Of a stretch of DNA of 64,000 bases, positions 20,065-28,186 are shown in pieces. The notes beneath the pieces are model-generated. The model was not told the DNA's origin, made no database searches, and saw nothing but the letters and a program-made list of their open reading frames with translations. The translations under genes and the position numbers were made by a program. The DNA is taken from the NCBI RefSeq assembly GCF_041154385.1, contig NZ_AP028929.1:620001-684000 (forward strand). The letters run 5' to 3'. Source of the DNA: Streptococcus sp. SN-1. Its GTDB lineage: Bacteria > Bacillota > Bacilli > Lactobacillales > Streptococcaceae. Position 1 is the stretch's first letter. Every line of letters starts with the position of its first letter.

Positions 20065-20112
20065 ATATGTAACCGGTAACACATATCGGAATAAACTAAA
20101 GGAGACAATCAA

Positions 20113-20304
20113 ATGTCACTTGAAAACAAATTGGAACAAGCAACAGGCGCTATCAAAGAAGGATTTGGTAAGGTTGCTGGGGATAGCAAGACTGAAGCAG
20201 AAGGCGCTGTAGAAAAGACAGTTGCTAAGGCAAAAGAAGTTGTTGAAGATGCTAAAGGTGCTGTAGAAGGTGCCGTTGAAGGCTTGAAAAACGCTTTTAA
20301 ATAA
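20113..20304 (+). CDS. CsbD family stress-response protein
   Basis: 63-residue hydrophilic, Ala/Lys/Glu-rich protein starting [24 protein letters not shown], the CsbD signature. In Bacillus, CsbD is a general-stress protein of unknown mechanism. Streptococci have no sigma-B, so control must differ. RBS AAAGGAG precedes the ATG. It is monocistronic and convergent with murE. Confidence 0.88.
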   Translation: MSLENKLEQATGAIKEGFGKVAGDSKTEAEGAVEKTVAKAKEVVEDAKGAVEGAVEGLKNAFK

Positions 20305-20352
20305 AGATAGAAAAAATCAAGGGGTTTCATTTCCCTTGATTTTTCTATCTTA
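20304..20352. terminator. Bidirectional terminator between csbD and murE
   Basis: AGATAGAAAAA..ATCAAGGG pairs with CCCTTGATTTTTCTATCT, with A-runs and T-runs on both sides. It can serve csbD (+) and murE (-). Confidence 0.9.
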
Positions 20353-21795
20353 TAAATAATTTTCTGCGACGGCTGCATCTCCTGGATAGGCTTCTTTCTT
20401 GCCTTGAACGATTTGGTAGCAATCAGCTCCCTTACCAGCAATAATGACAGCATCTAATTCGTGATTTGTGATAGCCATAGCTGCCCTGATGGCTTCTTGG
20501 CGATCCGCAATTTTTTCAACAGGATGATTGATGTAGCTACTGATTTCATCTGCAATGGCCATTGGGTCCTCATAGTTGGGGTCATCAGCAGTCAAAAAGA
20601 CTTGAATCTCAGGATGTTGATTGAGGAGAAGGCCAAAGTCCTTACGACGACTTTCTCCCTTATTTCCTGTTGAACCCAGAACCAGAGCAATTTTTCCAGT
20701 TTGATGAGTCTCTACAACCTTGATGAGTTTTTTGAGACTGTCACCATTGTGGGCGTAGTCGATGAAGACCTTGGCTCCGTTTTCCTGAGTGAGGACTTCC
20801 ATACGACCAGGAACACGGGTTGCAGCGATTCCTTTTTTGATGTCCTCAAGACTAGCTCCGAGACGGAGACAAGCAAGTCCTGCAGCAACGGCATTTTCTT
20901 GGTTGAAGTGACCAATCAGTTGGATATCATAGTCTCCAGCGAGTTTACCCATAGCTGAAAAACTAAAGGCTTTGGAATTCTCAATTTGGTTGCTTGACTG
21001 ACTACCATAGAAATCATGGTCTTGATCTGCCACTTGTTCTTTCAAGACAGAAAAGTGATCCATGTCACTATTAATGATGACTGCTCGGCTATTTTCCATC
21101 AAGAGACGCTTGTGGTAGAAGTAGTCTTCAAAGCTAGGGTGTTCAATCGGGCCGATATGGTCGGGACTGATATTGAGGAAAACTCCCACATCAAAGGTTA
21201 GACCATAGACACGTTTGACCAGATAGGCTTGACTGGAGACTTCCATGATGAGGTGGGTGCGGTCATTTTGCACAGCTTGATGCATCATATCAAAGAGGTC
21301 AATACTCTCAGGGGTTGTCAATGCAGACTTAAAGAAAGTCTTGCCATCTAGAGTTGTGTTCATGGTCGAGAGCATAGCAGGTCGATGCCCTTGAGATAAG
21401 ATGTTATAGGCGAAATAGGCTGCTGTTGTCTTACCCTTAGTACCAGTAAAGGCAAGGAGTTTAAGTTTTTTCTGTGGATTGCCATAAAACTCCATGGCAA
21501 TCAAACTCATGGCTTTCTTGATATCACTAACGATGATAGCAGGAATACCAACCTCATAGTCTTTTTCAGCCACATACCAATCGAGCCCTTGAGAGATGGC
21601 AGAAATCAGGAATTCCTTCTTAAAGGCAGCACCCTTGACGAAAAAGAGGCTCTTTTCTTTAGCCTTGCGGCTGTCATAGCAGATGGTGTCAAATACGACA
21701 TGGCTGTAGTTGTAGTGATAATGTCCTTGGTCGATAATCTCACGGAAGAGACCATCTTTCTTTAAAATATCTAATACGGTTTCAATCTTAATCAT
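20350..21795 (-). CDS. murE: UDP-N-acetylmuramoyl-L-alanyl-D-glutamate--L-lysine ligase
   Basis: 481-residue cytoplasmic ATP-dependent ligase that adds L-lysine to UDP-MurNAc-L-Ala-D-Glu in peptidoglycan synthesis. Visible are the Mur ligase N-terminal domain, the P-loop [14 protein letters not shown] (about residue 115) and the C-terminal signature [14 protein letters not shown]. The substrate-selecting motif is DDPN (in [10 protein letters not shown]), as in lysine-adding enzymes, rather than DNPR of the diaminopimelate type. It ends in the bidirectional terminator. Its promoter overlaps that of the divergent murJ-like gene. Confidence 0.96.
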   Translation of the reverse strand: MIKIETVLDILKKDGLFREIIDQGHYHYNYSHVVFDTICYDSRKAKEKSLFFVKGAAFKKEFLISAISQGLDWYVAEKDYEVGIPAIIVSDIKKAMSLIAMEFYGNPQKKLKLLAFTGTKGKTTAAYFAYNILSQGHRPAMLSTMNTTLDGKTFFKSALTTPESIDLFDMMHQAVQNDRTHLIMEVSSQAYLVKRVYGLTFDVGVFLNISPDHIGPIEHPSFEDYFYHKRLLMENSRAVIINSDMDHFSVLKEQVADQDHDFYGSQSSNQIENSKAFSFSAMGKLAGDYDIQLIGHFNQENAVAAGLACLRLGASLEDIKKGIAATRVPGRMEVLTQENGAKVFIDYAHNGDSLKKLIKVVETHQTGKIALVLGSTGNKGESRRKDFGLLLNQHPEIQVFLTADDPNYEDPMAIADEISSYINHPVEKIADRQEAIRAAMAITNHELDAVIIAGKGADCYQIVQGKKEAYPGDAAVAENYL

Positions 21796-21802
21796 ACTTT
21801 CT

Positions 21803-21831
21803 ATTGTAAACCGAAAGTCGTAAATTTACAA
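21803..21831 (-). promoter_or_regulatory. murE promoter
   Basis: On the minus strand, TTGTAA (complement of 21826-21831), a 17-nt spacer and TACAAT (complement of 21803-21808), just upstream of the ATG at 21795. Very short 5' leader. Confidence 0.75.
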
Positions 21832-21853
21832 GTAACAAGGAAAAGTTTATAAT
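21825..21853 (+). promoter_or_regulatory. Promoter of the murJ-like gene
   Basis: TTTACA (21825-21830), a 17-nt spacer and TATAAT (21848-21853). The -35 shares five bases with the -35 of murE on the other strand. Confidence 0.8.
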
Positions 21854-21900
21854 GGAAGATAAGGAGTTTTTCCTAGTTATCAAAATTGAATGAGGAATCT

Positions 21901-23523
21901 ATGTCGCACGAAAACAATCACCAGCAGGCCCAGATGTTACGGGGGACTGCTTGGCTAACGGCTAGTAATTTTATCAGTCGCCTACTCGGGGCTATTTATA
22001 TTATCCCATGGTACATCTGGATGGGGTCTTATGCAGCTACGGCCAATGGTCTTTTTACCATGGGCTACAATATCTATGCCTGGTTTTTGCTGGTTTCAAC
22101 AGCAGGGATTCCAGTTGCGGTGGCCAAGCAAGTTGCCAAGTACAATACCATGCGAGAAGAAGAGCATAGCTTTGCCCTGATTCGGAGCTTTTTAGGTTTT
22201 ATGACAGGACTAGGTTTGGTTTTTGCTTTAATCTTGTATGTCTTTGCTCCTTGGCTAGCAGACTTATCTGGCGTGGGCAAAGACTTAATCCCAATCATGC
22301 AGAGCTTGGCTTGGGCGGTCTTGATTTTCCCATCTATGAGTGTTATCCGAGGTTTCTTCCAAGGGATGAATAACCTGAAACCTTATGCCATGAGCCAAAT
22401 CGCCGAGCAGGTCATTCGTGTTATCTGGATGCTTTTAGCTACCTTTATCATTATGAAGATTGGTTCAGGAGATTATCTAGCAGCGGTTACCCAATCCACC
22501 TTTGCTGCCTTTGTCGGCATGGTAGCCAGTTTTGGAGTTTTGATTTATTTCCTTGCCAAAGAAGGATTACTCAAAAGAGTCCTTGAAACAGGAGATAAGA
22601 TCAACAGCAAGCGTCTTTTGGCCGATACCATTAAGGAAGCCATTCCTTTCATCCTGACAGGGTCTGCCATCCAGCTTTTCCAAATCTTGGATCAGATGAC
22701 CTTTATCAATAGTATGAGCTGGTTTACCAACTATAGTAATGAAGACTTGGTTGTCATGTTTTCTTATTTCTCAGCCAATCCGAATAAAATTACTATGATT
22801 TTGATTTCTGTTGGGGTTTCGATTGGGAGTGTTGGTTTGCCGCTTTTGACTGAAAACTATGTCAAGGGAGACTTGAAGGCGGCTTCTCGTCTGGTTCAGG
22901 ACAGCATCACCATGCTTTTCTTATTCCTGCTACCAGCAACGGTTGGAGTGGTCATGGTAGGGGAACCTCTTTATACAGTCTTTTATGGCAAGCCAGATAG
23001 TTTGGCTATGGGCTTGTTTGTCTTTGCAGTTTTGCAGTCTACTATTTTAGGCTTGTACATGGTCTTGTCTCCAATGCTTCAGGCCATGTTCCACAATCGC
23101 AAGGCAGTTCTCTATTTTATCTATGGTTCTATTGCCAAGCTAGTTTTGCAACTTCCAACCATCGCTCTCTTCCATAGTTACGGACCCTTGATTTCCACTA
23201 CAATCGGTCTCATTATTCCTAATGTCTTGATGTATCGGGACATTTGTCAAGTAACTGGTGTTAAGCGTAAGGTGATTTTGAAGAGAACCATTTTAATCAG
23301 TTTGTTAACTCTTTTCATGTTTCTAGTAGTTGGGACATTGCAGTGGATTTTAGGATTTGTCTTCCAACCAAGTGGACGTTTGTGGAGTTTCCTATACGTA
23401 GCCCTTGTTGGTGCCATGGGTGGCGGTGTTTATGGATTCTTGAGTCTCCGTACCCGTTTATTGGATAAGGTGATTGGAAAAGCCCAAGCAGATCGCTTAC
23501 GAATCAAATTAAAGTTAACTTAA
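21901..23523 (+). CDS. murJ: MATE/MOP-superfamily flippase, MurJ/YtgP-like
   Basis: 540-residue integral membrane protein with about 14 hydrophobic segments spread from residue 15 to 530. It starts GTAWLTASNFISRLLGAIY, typical of the SpoVB/YtgP branch of the MOP exporters. The pneumococcal orthologue in this position is regarded as the lipid II flippase, so the name is by family and synteny. The ATG at 21901 has GAGGA five bases upstream; a TTG at 21886 is in frame but less likely. The gene is divergent from murE, another wall-precursor gene. Confidence 0.82.
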   Translation: MSHENNHQQAQMLRGTAWLTASNFISRLLGAIYIIPWYIWMGSYAATANGLFTMGYNIYAWFLLVSTAGIPVAVAKQVAKYNTMREEEHSFALIRSFLGFMTGLGLVFALILYVFAPWLADLSGVGKDLIPIMQSLAWAVLIFPSMSVIRGFFQGMNNLKPYAMSQIAEQVIRVIWMLLATFIIMKIGSGDYLAAVTQSTFAAFVGMVASFGVLIYFLAKEGLLKRVLETGDKINSKRLLADTIKEAIPFILTGSAIQLFQILDQMTFINSMSWFTNYSNEDLVVMFSYFSANPNKITMILISVGVSIGSVGLPLLTENYVKGDLKAASRLVQDSITMLFLFLLPATVGVVMVGEPLYTVFYGKPDSLAMGLFVFAVLQSTILGLYMVLSPMLQAMFHNRKAVLYFIYGSIAKLVLQLPTIALFHSYGPLISTTIGLIIPNVLMYRDICQVTGVKRKVILKRTILISLLTLFMFLVVGTLQWILGFVFQPSGRLWSFLYVALVGAMGGGVYGFLSLRTRLLDKVIGKAQADRLRIKLKLT

Positions 23524-23539
23524 AAAACATTTATAAATA

Positions 23540-23592
23540 AAAGGGATAATTTGAACATTTCTATCGTGAAATGCTTAAATTATTCTCTTTTT
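23540..23592 (+). terminator. Terminator after the flippase gene
   Basis: A long imperfect hairpin: AAAGGGATAATTT...CATTTC pairs with GAAATG...AAATTATTCTCTTT and is followed by Ts. Confidence 0.75.
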
Positions 23593-23666
23593 TATTAATT
23601 TGTAGAATAATAGATAAAGTTTGTAGATGGTAATTTTATTTTTCTTAAATTTTACTTAAAAAACTA

Positions 23667-23695
23667 TTGACTAAATAAAACTCAAGTTGTATAAT
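23667..23695 (+). promoter_or_regulatory. aliB promoter
   Basis: TTGACT (23667-23672), a 17-nt spacer and consensus TATAAT (23690-23695). AT-rich DNA lies upstream (23625-23666). A CodY site would be plausible for a peptide-uptake gene, but I see no convincing match. Confidence 0.85.
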
Positions 23696-23727
23696 AAGAC
23701 AAATATTTAAATCAGGAGGTTCTGGAG

Positions 23728-25686
23728 ATGAAAAAGTCTAAGGCCAAGTATGCAACACTTGCAGGTGTCGTGTTAAGTGCAGGTATTTTGTTAAGTGCCT
23801 GTGGAAATTCTAGCACAGGGTCAAAAACATATAATTATGTCTATGCTAGTGATCCATCTAGTTTTAATTATTTAGCAGAAAATCGTGCGACAACTAATGA
23901 TATTATCACTAATCTAGTTGATGGTCTCATGGAAAATGATCAATATGGGAATTATGTTCCATCCTTGGCAGAGGATTGGAGTGTTTCTAAGGACGGTTTG
24001 ACTTATACCTACAAACTTCGTAAGGAAGCGAAATGGTATACCTCTGAAGGTGAAGAATATGCCCCAGTAACTGCCAAAGACTTCGTAACTGGTCTTCAGT
24101 ATGCTGCTGATAAAAAATCAGAAGCCTTGTACCTAGTACAAGAATCCGTTGTAGGTTTGGATGACTACATTAACGGTAAAACGAAAGACTTTTCAACTGT
24201 AGGTGTAAAGGCTATTGACGACCAAACGGTTCAATATACTTTGACTCGCCCAGAACCTTACTGGAATTCAAAAACAACTTCAACAATTCTCTTTCCTCTT
24301 AATGCGGATTTCTTGAAATCTAAAGGGGATGATTTTGGCAAGGTGGATCCATCTAGCATTTTGTACAATGGTCCTTTCTTAATGAAATCCTTTGTTTCAA
24401 AATCTGTTATTGAATTCAAGAAAAATCCGAATTACTGGGATGCCAAGAATGTCTTTGTAGATGATGTGAAATTGGCTTACTTTGATGGTAGTGATCAAGA
24501 TGCACTAGCACGTAACTTTGTGGAGGGTGCCTATAGTTATGCTCGTCTCTATCCAAATAGCTCAAGTTTTGAAGGGATTAAAGAGAAGAACAAGGACAAT
24601 ATCGTATATAGTCTTCAAGATGCGACATCTTATTTCTTAAACTTTAACTTAGATAGAAAATCTTATAAATTCACTGCTAAGACGAGTGATGCTGAAAAGA
24701 AATCGACTCAAGAAGCCGTTCTTAATAAGAACTTCCGTCAAGCTATTAACTTTGCCTATGACCGTACAGCCTATGGTGCTCAATCTCAAGGTGAAGATGG
24801 TGCTACTAAGATTTTACGTAATTTGGTTGTTCCACCAAACTTCGTAAGTATCAACGGAAAAGACTTTGGTGAAGTAGTAGCCTCTAAGATGGTCAATTAT
24901 GGTAAAGAATGGCAAGGAATCAACTTTGCTGATGCTCAAGATCCATACTACAATCCAGAAAAAGCCAAGGCTAAATTTGCCGAAGCTAAGAAAGAACTCC
25001 AAGCTAAAGGAGTCCAATTCCCTATCCACTTAGATAAATCTGTAGATTTGACCAATAAGGCAGAAATTCAAGGAATTAATTCCATGAAACAATCGATTGA
25101 ATCTGTCTTGGGGGCTGATAATGTTGTGATTGATGTTCACCAACTCTCTACTGAAGACTTTGATAATACAAGCTATTTGGCTCAGACTGCAGCTCAGAAA
25201 GATTACGATTTATACAATGGTGGTTGGAGTGCAGACTACCAAGACCCATCAAGTTATCTTGAAATCTTTAATGTGAAAAGTGGTGGAGTTCTACAAAACT
25301 TAGGTCTAGAGCCTGGAGAAGTAAATGACAAGGCTAAGGCAGTTGGACTAGATACTTACACTCAGATGTTAGAAGATGCTAATAAAGAGCAAGATCCAGC
25401 AAAACGTTATGAAAAATACGCTGAGGCTCAAGCTTGGTTGGTAGATAGCTCACTAGCAATTCCAAACGTATCACTTGGTGGTACACCAACTTTGAGAAAA
25501 ACAGTTCCTTTCTCTAGCCCATTCTCATTGGCGGGTAATAAAGGGGTCGAATCATACAAGTATCTCAAATTACAAGATAAGACAGTCACAAAAGACGAGT
25601 ATGAAAAAGCCAAAGAAAAATGGATGAAGGAAAAAGAAGAGTCCAATAAAAAAGCCCAAGAAGAATTGGCAAAACATGTCAAATAA
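23728..25686 (+). CDS. aliB: Oligopeptide ABC transporter substrate-binding lipoprotein (AliA/AliB family)
   Basis: 652-residue lipoprotein that captures oligopeptides and delivers them to the Ami permease; it has no permease genes beside it. It has a signal peptide with lipobox LLSAC (lipidated C25). The SBP family 5 domain follows (VDGLMENDQYGNYVPSLAEDW, FRQAINFAYDR). A charged Lys/Glu tail (about residues 625-652) is family-typical. A good RBS (CAGGAGG) precedes it. The symbol rests on length and on its position before the two sulfur amino-acid enzymes, as in pneumococcal aliB. Confidence 0.88.
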   Translation: MKKSKAKYATLAGVVLSAGILLSACGNSSTGSKTYNYVYASDPSSFNYLAENRATTNDIITNLVDGLMENDQYGNYVPSLAEDWSVSKDGLTYTYKLRKEAKWYTSEGEEYAPVTAKDFVTGLQYAADKKSEALYLVQESVVGLDDYINGKTKDFSTVGVKAIDDQTVQYTLTRPEPYWNSKTTSTILFPLNADFLKSKGDDFGKVDPSSILYNGPFLMKSFVSKSVIEFKKNPNYWDAKNVFVDDVKLAYFDGSDQDALARNFVEGAYSYARLYPNSSSFEGIKEKNKDNIVYSLQDATSYFLNFNLDRKSYKFTAKTSDAEKKSTQEAVLNKNFRQAINFAYDRTAYGAQSQGEDGATKILRNLVVPPNFVSINGKDFGEVVASKMVNYGKEWQGINFADAQDPYYNPEKAKAKFAEAKKELQAKGVQFPIHLDKSVDLTNKAEIQGINSMKQSIESVLGADNVVIDVHQLSTEDFDNTSYLAQTAAQKDYDLYNGGWSADYQDPSSYLEIFNVKSGGVLQNLGLEPGEVNDKAKAVGLDTYTQMLEDANKEQDPAKRYEKYAEAQAWLVDSSLAIPNVSLGGTPTLRKTVPFSSPFSLAGNKGVESYKYLKLQDKTVTKDEYEKAKEKWMKEKEESNKKAQEELAKHVK

Positions 25687-25698
25687 GGATTTTTCAAG

Positions 25699-25736
25699 AA
25701 AAAACGATGGTTTCGAAAGAAGCTGTCGTTTTTTAT
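25699..25736 (+). terminator. aliB terminator
   Basis: AAAAAACGA and TCGTTTTTT form a perfect 9-bp outer stem around an 18-nt loop. Confidence 0.8.
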
Positions 25737-25828
25737 ATAGTTTGAAACTATAACTAGCTCTTGAAAAGAAGAAAATGAGTTGATGAAAATAAGTGGTACA
25801 ATAGTTACTATAGATTTGGAGGAATTGT

Positions 25829-26923
25829 ATGAGCAAGGAATTACACATTAACACAATTTTAGCCCAGGCGGGTATTAAGTCAGACGAAGCGACAGGAGCC
25901 TTGGTGACACCGCTTCATTTTTCAACGACCTATCAGCATCCAGAGTTTGGTCAATCTACTGGATTTGACTATACGCGCACCAAAAACCCAACTCGTAGTA
26001 AGGCGGAAGAAGTCTTGGCGGCTATTGAGTCAGCAGACTATGCTCTAGCGACTAGCTCAGGGATGTCAGCTATTGTACTGGCCTTTAGCGTCTTTCCAGT
26101 AGGAAGTAAGGTCTTGGCAGTGCGTGATCTTTACGGTGGTTCTTTCCGCTGGTTCAATCAAGTGGAGCAGGAAGGTCGTTTCCATTTCACCTATGCCAAT
26201 ACAGAAGAAGAATTGATTGCGGAGTTAGAAAAAGATGTGGATGTTCTCTATATCGAAACCCCAACCAATCCCTTGATGTTGGAATTTGACATCGAAAAGC
26301 TAGCAAAATTGGCTCATGATAAGGGTGCCAAAGTGGTGGTGGACAATACCTTTTACAGTCCTATCTACCAACGTCCGATTGAAGATGGAGCGGATATCGT
26401 TCTTCATTCAGCAACCAAGTATCTGGCAGGCCACAATGATGTCTTGGCTGGAGTGGTTGTGACCAATAGTGTAGAACTATACGAAAAGCTTTTCTACAAT
26501 CTCAATACGACAGGGGCAGTCTTGTCTCCATTTGACAGTTATCAATTGATTCGTGGTCTCAAGACCTTGTCTCTTCGTATGGAGCGCTCAACAGCCAATG
26601 CCCAAGAAGTGGTTGCCTTTTTGAAGGATTCTCCAGCAGTTAAGGAAGTTCTCTACACTGGTAGTGGAGGCATGATTTCCTTTAAAGTAGCCGATGAAAC
26701 ACGCATTCCTCATATTTTGAACAGTCTCAAGGTCTTCTCTTTTGCGGAAAGTTTGGGTGGGGTAGAAAGTCTCATTACTTATCCAACGACGCAAACTCAC
26801 GCTGATATTCCAGCAGAAGTGCGTCATTCTTATGGTTTGACAGATGACCTCTTGCGCTTGTCAATTGGGATTGAGGATGCTAGAGATTTGATTGCAGATT
26901 TGCGTCAAGCCTTAGAAGGATAA
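25829..26923 (+). CDS. Cystathionine gamma-synthase/lyase-family PLP enzyme
   Basis: 364-residue cytoplasmic trans-sulfuration enzyme of the Cys/Met metabolism PLP family (MetB/MetC/CGL). The PLP lysine is K197 in HSATKYLAGHNDV. Other conserved segments are YTRTKNPTR near the N-terminus, SSGMSAIVLAF, and LRLSIGIEDARDLIADL at the C-terminus. Sequence alone does not separate synthase from lyase activity. The next gene, 7 nt on, is a beta-lyase-like aminotransferase, so the pair probably interconverts homocysteine and cysteine via cystathionine. An extended -10 (TGGTACAAT, about 25793) lies upstream. Confidence 0.85.
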   Translation: MSKELHINTILAQAGIKSDEATGALVTPLHFSTTYQHPEFGQSTGFDYTRTKNPTRSKAEEVLAAIESADYALATSSGMSAIVLAFSVFPVGSKVLAVRDLYGGSFRWFNQVEQEGRFHFTYANTEEELIAELEKDVDVLYIETPTNPLMLEFDIEKLAKLAHDKGAKVVVDNTFYSPIYQRPIEDGADIVLHSATKYLAGHNDVLAGVVVTNSVELYEKLFYNLNTTGAVLSPFDSYQLIRGLKTLSLRMERSTANAQEVVAFLKDSPAVKEVLYTGSGGMISFKVADETRIPHILNSLKVFSFAESLGGVESLITYPTTQTHADIPAEVRHSYGLTDDLLRLSIGIEDARDLIADLRQALEG

Positions 26924-26930
26924 GAAAAAG

Positions 26931-28097
26931 ATGGGGAAATATGATTTTACAACTCTGCCCAATCGTTTAGGGCACCATACCTATAAATGGAAAGAGGCAG
27001 AAACGGATAGTGAAGTCCTACCGGCTTGGATAGCGGATATGGACTTTGTAGTCTTGCCTGAAATCCGCCAAGCTGTGCAGACTTACGCTGATCAATTGGT
27101 CTATGGCTATACCTATGCCAGTGAAGAGTTAATTAAGGAAGTTCAAAAGTGGGAAGCTACACAACACGGCTACCACTTTGACAAAGAGGCTCTTGTCTTT
27201 ATCGAGGGTGTGGTACCAGCCATCTCAACAGCTATTCAAGCCTTTACAAAAGAAGGCGAAGCGGTTCTGATTAACACACCTGTCTATCCCCCCTTTGCTC
27301 GCAGTGTCAAGTTGAACAACCGTAGATTGATTACCAATTCTTTGGTGGAAAAGGATGGTCTGTTTGAGATTGACTTTGATCAACTTGAAAAGGATTTGGT
27401 GGAAGAGGAGGTCAAACTCTATATTCTTTGCAACCCTCACAATCCTGGTGGACGTGTTTGGGAAAAAGAAGTGTTGGAGAAGATTGGCCAACTATGCCAA
27501 AAACACGGTGTTTTGCTAGTTTCAGATGAAATTCACCAAGATTTGGCCCTCTTTGGTCATAAGCACCATTCCTTCAATACCATCAATCCTGCCTTCAAAG
27601 AATTGGCTATCGTCTTGAGCAGTGCCACTAAAACTTTTAATATTGCTGGGACAAAAAATTCCTATGCAGTCATTGAAAATCCTAAGTTGAGACTGGCTTA
27701 CCAGAAACGCCAGTTGGCCAATAACCAGCATGAAATTTCAGGCTTGGGTTATTTGGCGACAGAAGCTGCCTATCGATACGGTAAAGATTGGTTAGAGGAA
27801 CTCAAGCAAGTCTTTGAAGACCATATCAATTATGTGGTAGATTTATTTGGAAAAGAGACTAAAATCAAGGTCATGAAACCGCAAGGAACCTACTTGATTT
27901 GGCTTGATTTTTCAGCCTATGATCTGACTGATGAAAGATTGCAAGAGCTGTTGAGAAATGAAGCTAAGGTTATCCTCAACCGTGGTTTGGATTTTGGGGA
28001 GGAAGGAAGTCTCCATGCCCGCCTCAATGTAGCTATGCCTAAATCTCTGCTGCAAGAAGTTTGTCAGCGGATTGTGACAACTTTTGCTAAACTTTAA
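26931..28097 (+). CDS. MalY/PatB-type aminotransferase (cystathionine beta-lyase-like)
   Basis: 388-residue PLP-dependent fold type I enzyme. The lysine that binds PLP is K234 in SSATKTFNIAG. WIADMDF near the N-terminus and CNPHNPGGRVW are typical of MalY/PatB. Family members cleave cystathionine or cysteine to homocysteine, ammonia and pyruvate. It sits 7 nt behind the trans-sulfuration gene, in one operon. A terminator follows. Confidence 0.87.
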   Translation: MGKYDFTTLPNRLGHHTYKWKEAETDSEVLPAWIADMDFVVLPEIRQAVQTYADQLVYGYTYASEELIKEVQKWEATQHGYHFDKEALVFIEGVVPAISTAIQAFTKEGEAVLINTPVYPPFARSVKLNNRRLITNSLVEKDGLFEIDFDQLEKDLVEEEVKLYILCNPHNPGGRVWEKEVLEKIGQLCQKHGVLLVSDEIHQDLALFGHKHHSFNTINPAFKELAIVLSSATKTFNIAGTKNSYAVIENPKLRLAYQKRQLANNQHEISGLGYLATEAAYRYGKDWLEELKQVFEDHINYVVDLFGKETKIKVMKPQGTYLIWLDFSAYDLTDERLQELLRNEAKVILNRGLDFGEEGSLHARLNVAMPKSLLQEVCQRIVTTFAKL

Positions 28098-28103
28098 AAA
28101 TCC

Positions 28104-28141
28104 AGCCTTCTAGGAGAAAAGTCTTCCTAGGAGGCTATTTT
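28104..28141 (+). terminator. Terminator after the aminotransferase gene
   Basis: AGCCTTCTAGGAG and CTTCCTAGGAGGCT form a long stem with a small internal mismatch, followed by ATTTTC. Confidence 0.75.
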
Positions 28142-28152
28142 CGTAGGGAATA

Positions 28153-28161
28153 TGGTATAAT
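28153..28161 (+). promoter_or_regulatory. Extended -10 promoter of the SNF2 helicase gene
   Basis: TGGTATAAT, 26 nt before the start codon, without a clear -35. Confidence 0.6.
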
Positions 28162-28186
28162 GAAAAGATAAGGTACAGGTAAAAAT

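Noticed and set aside
23600-23666. CodY operator upstream of aliB
   Set aside because: The AT-rich stretch has AATTTT halves but no acceptable full palindrome with a small number of mismatches.
25740-25828. T-box or S-box riboswitch before the sulfur amino-acid genes
   Set aside because: The leader is only tens of bases and shows neither a T-box sequence nor SAM riboswitch stems.
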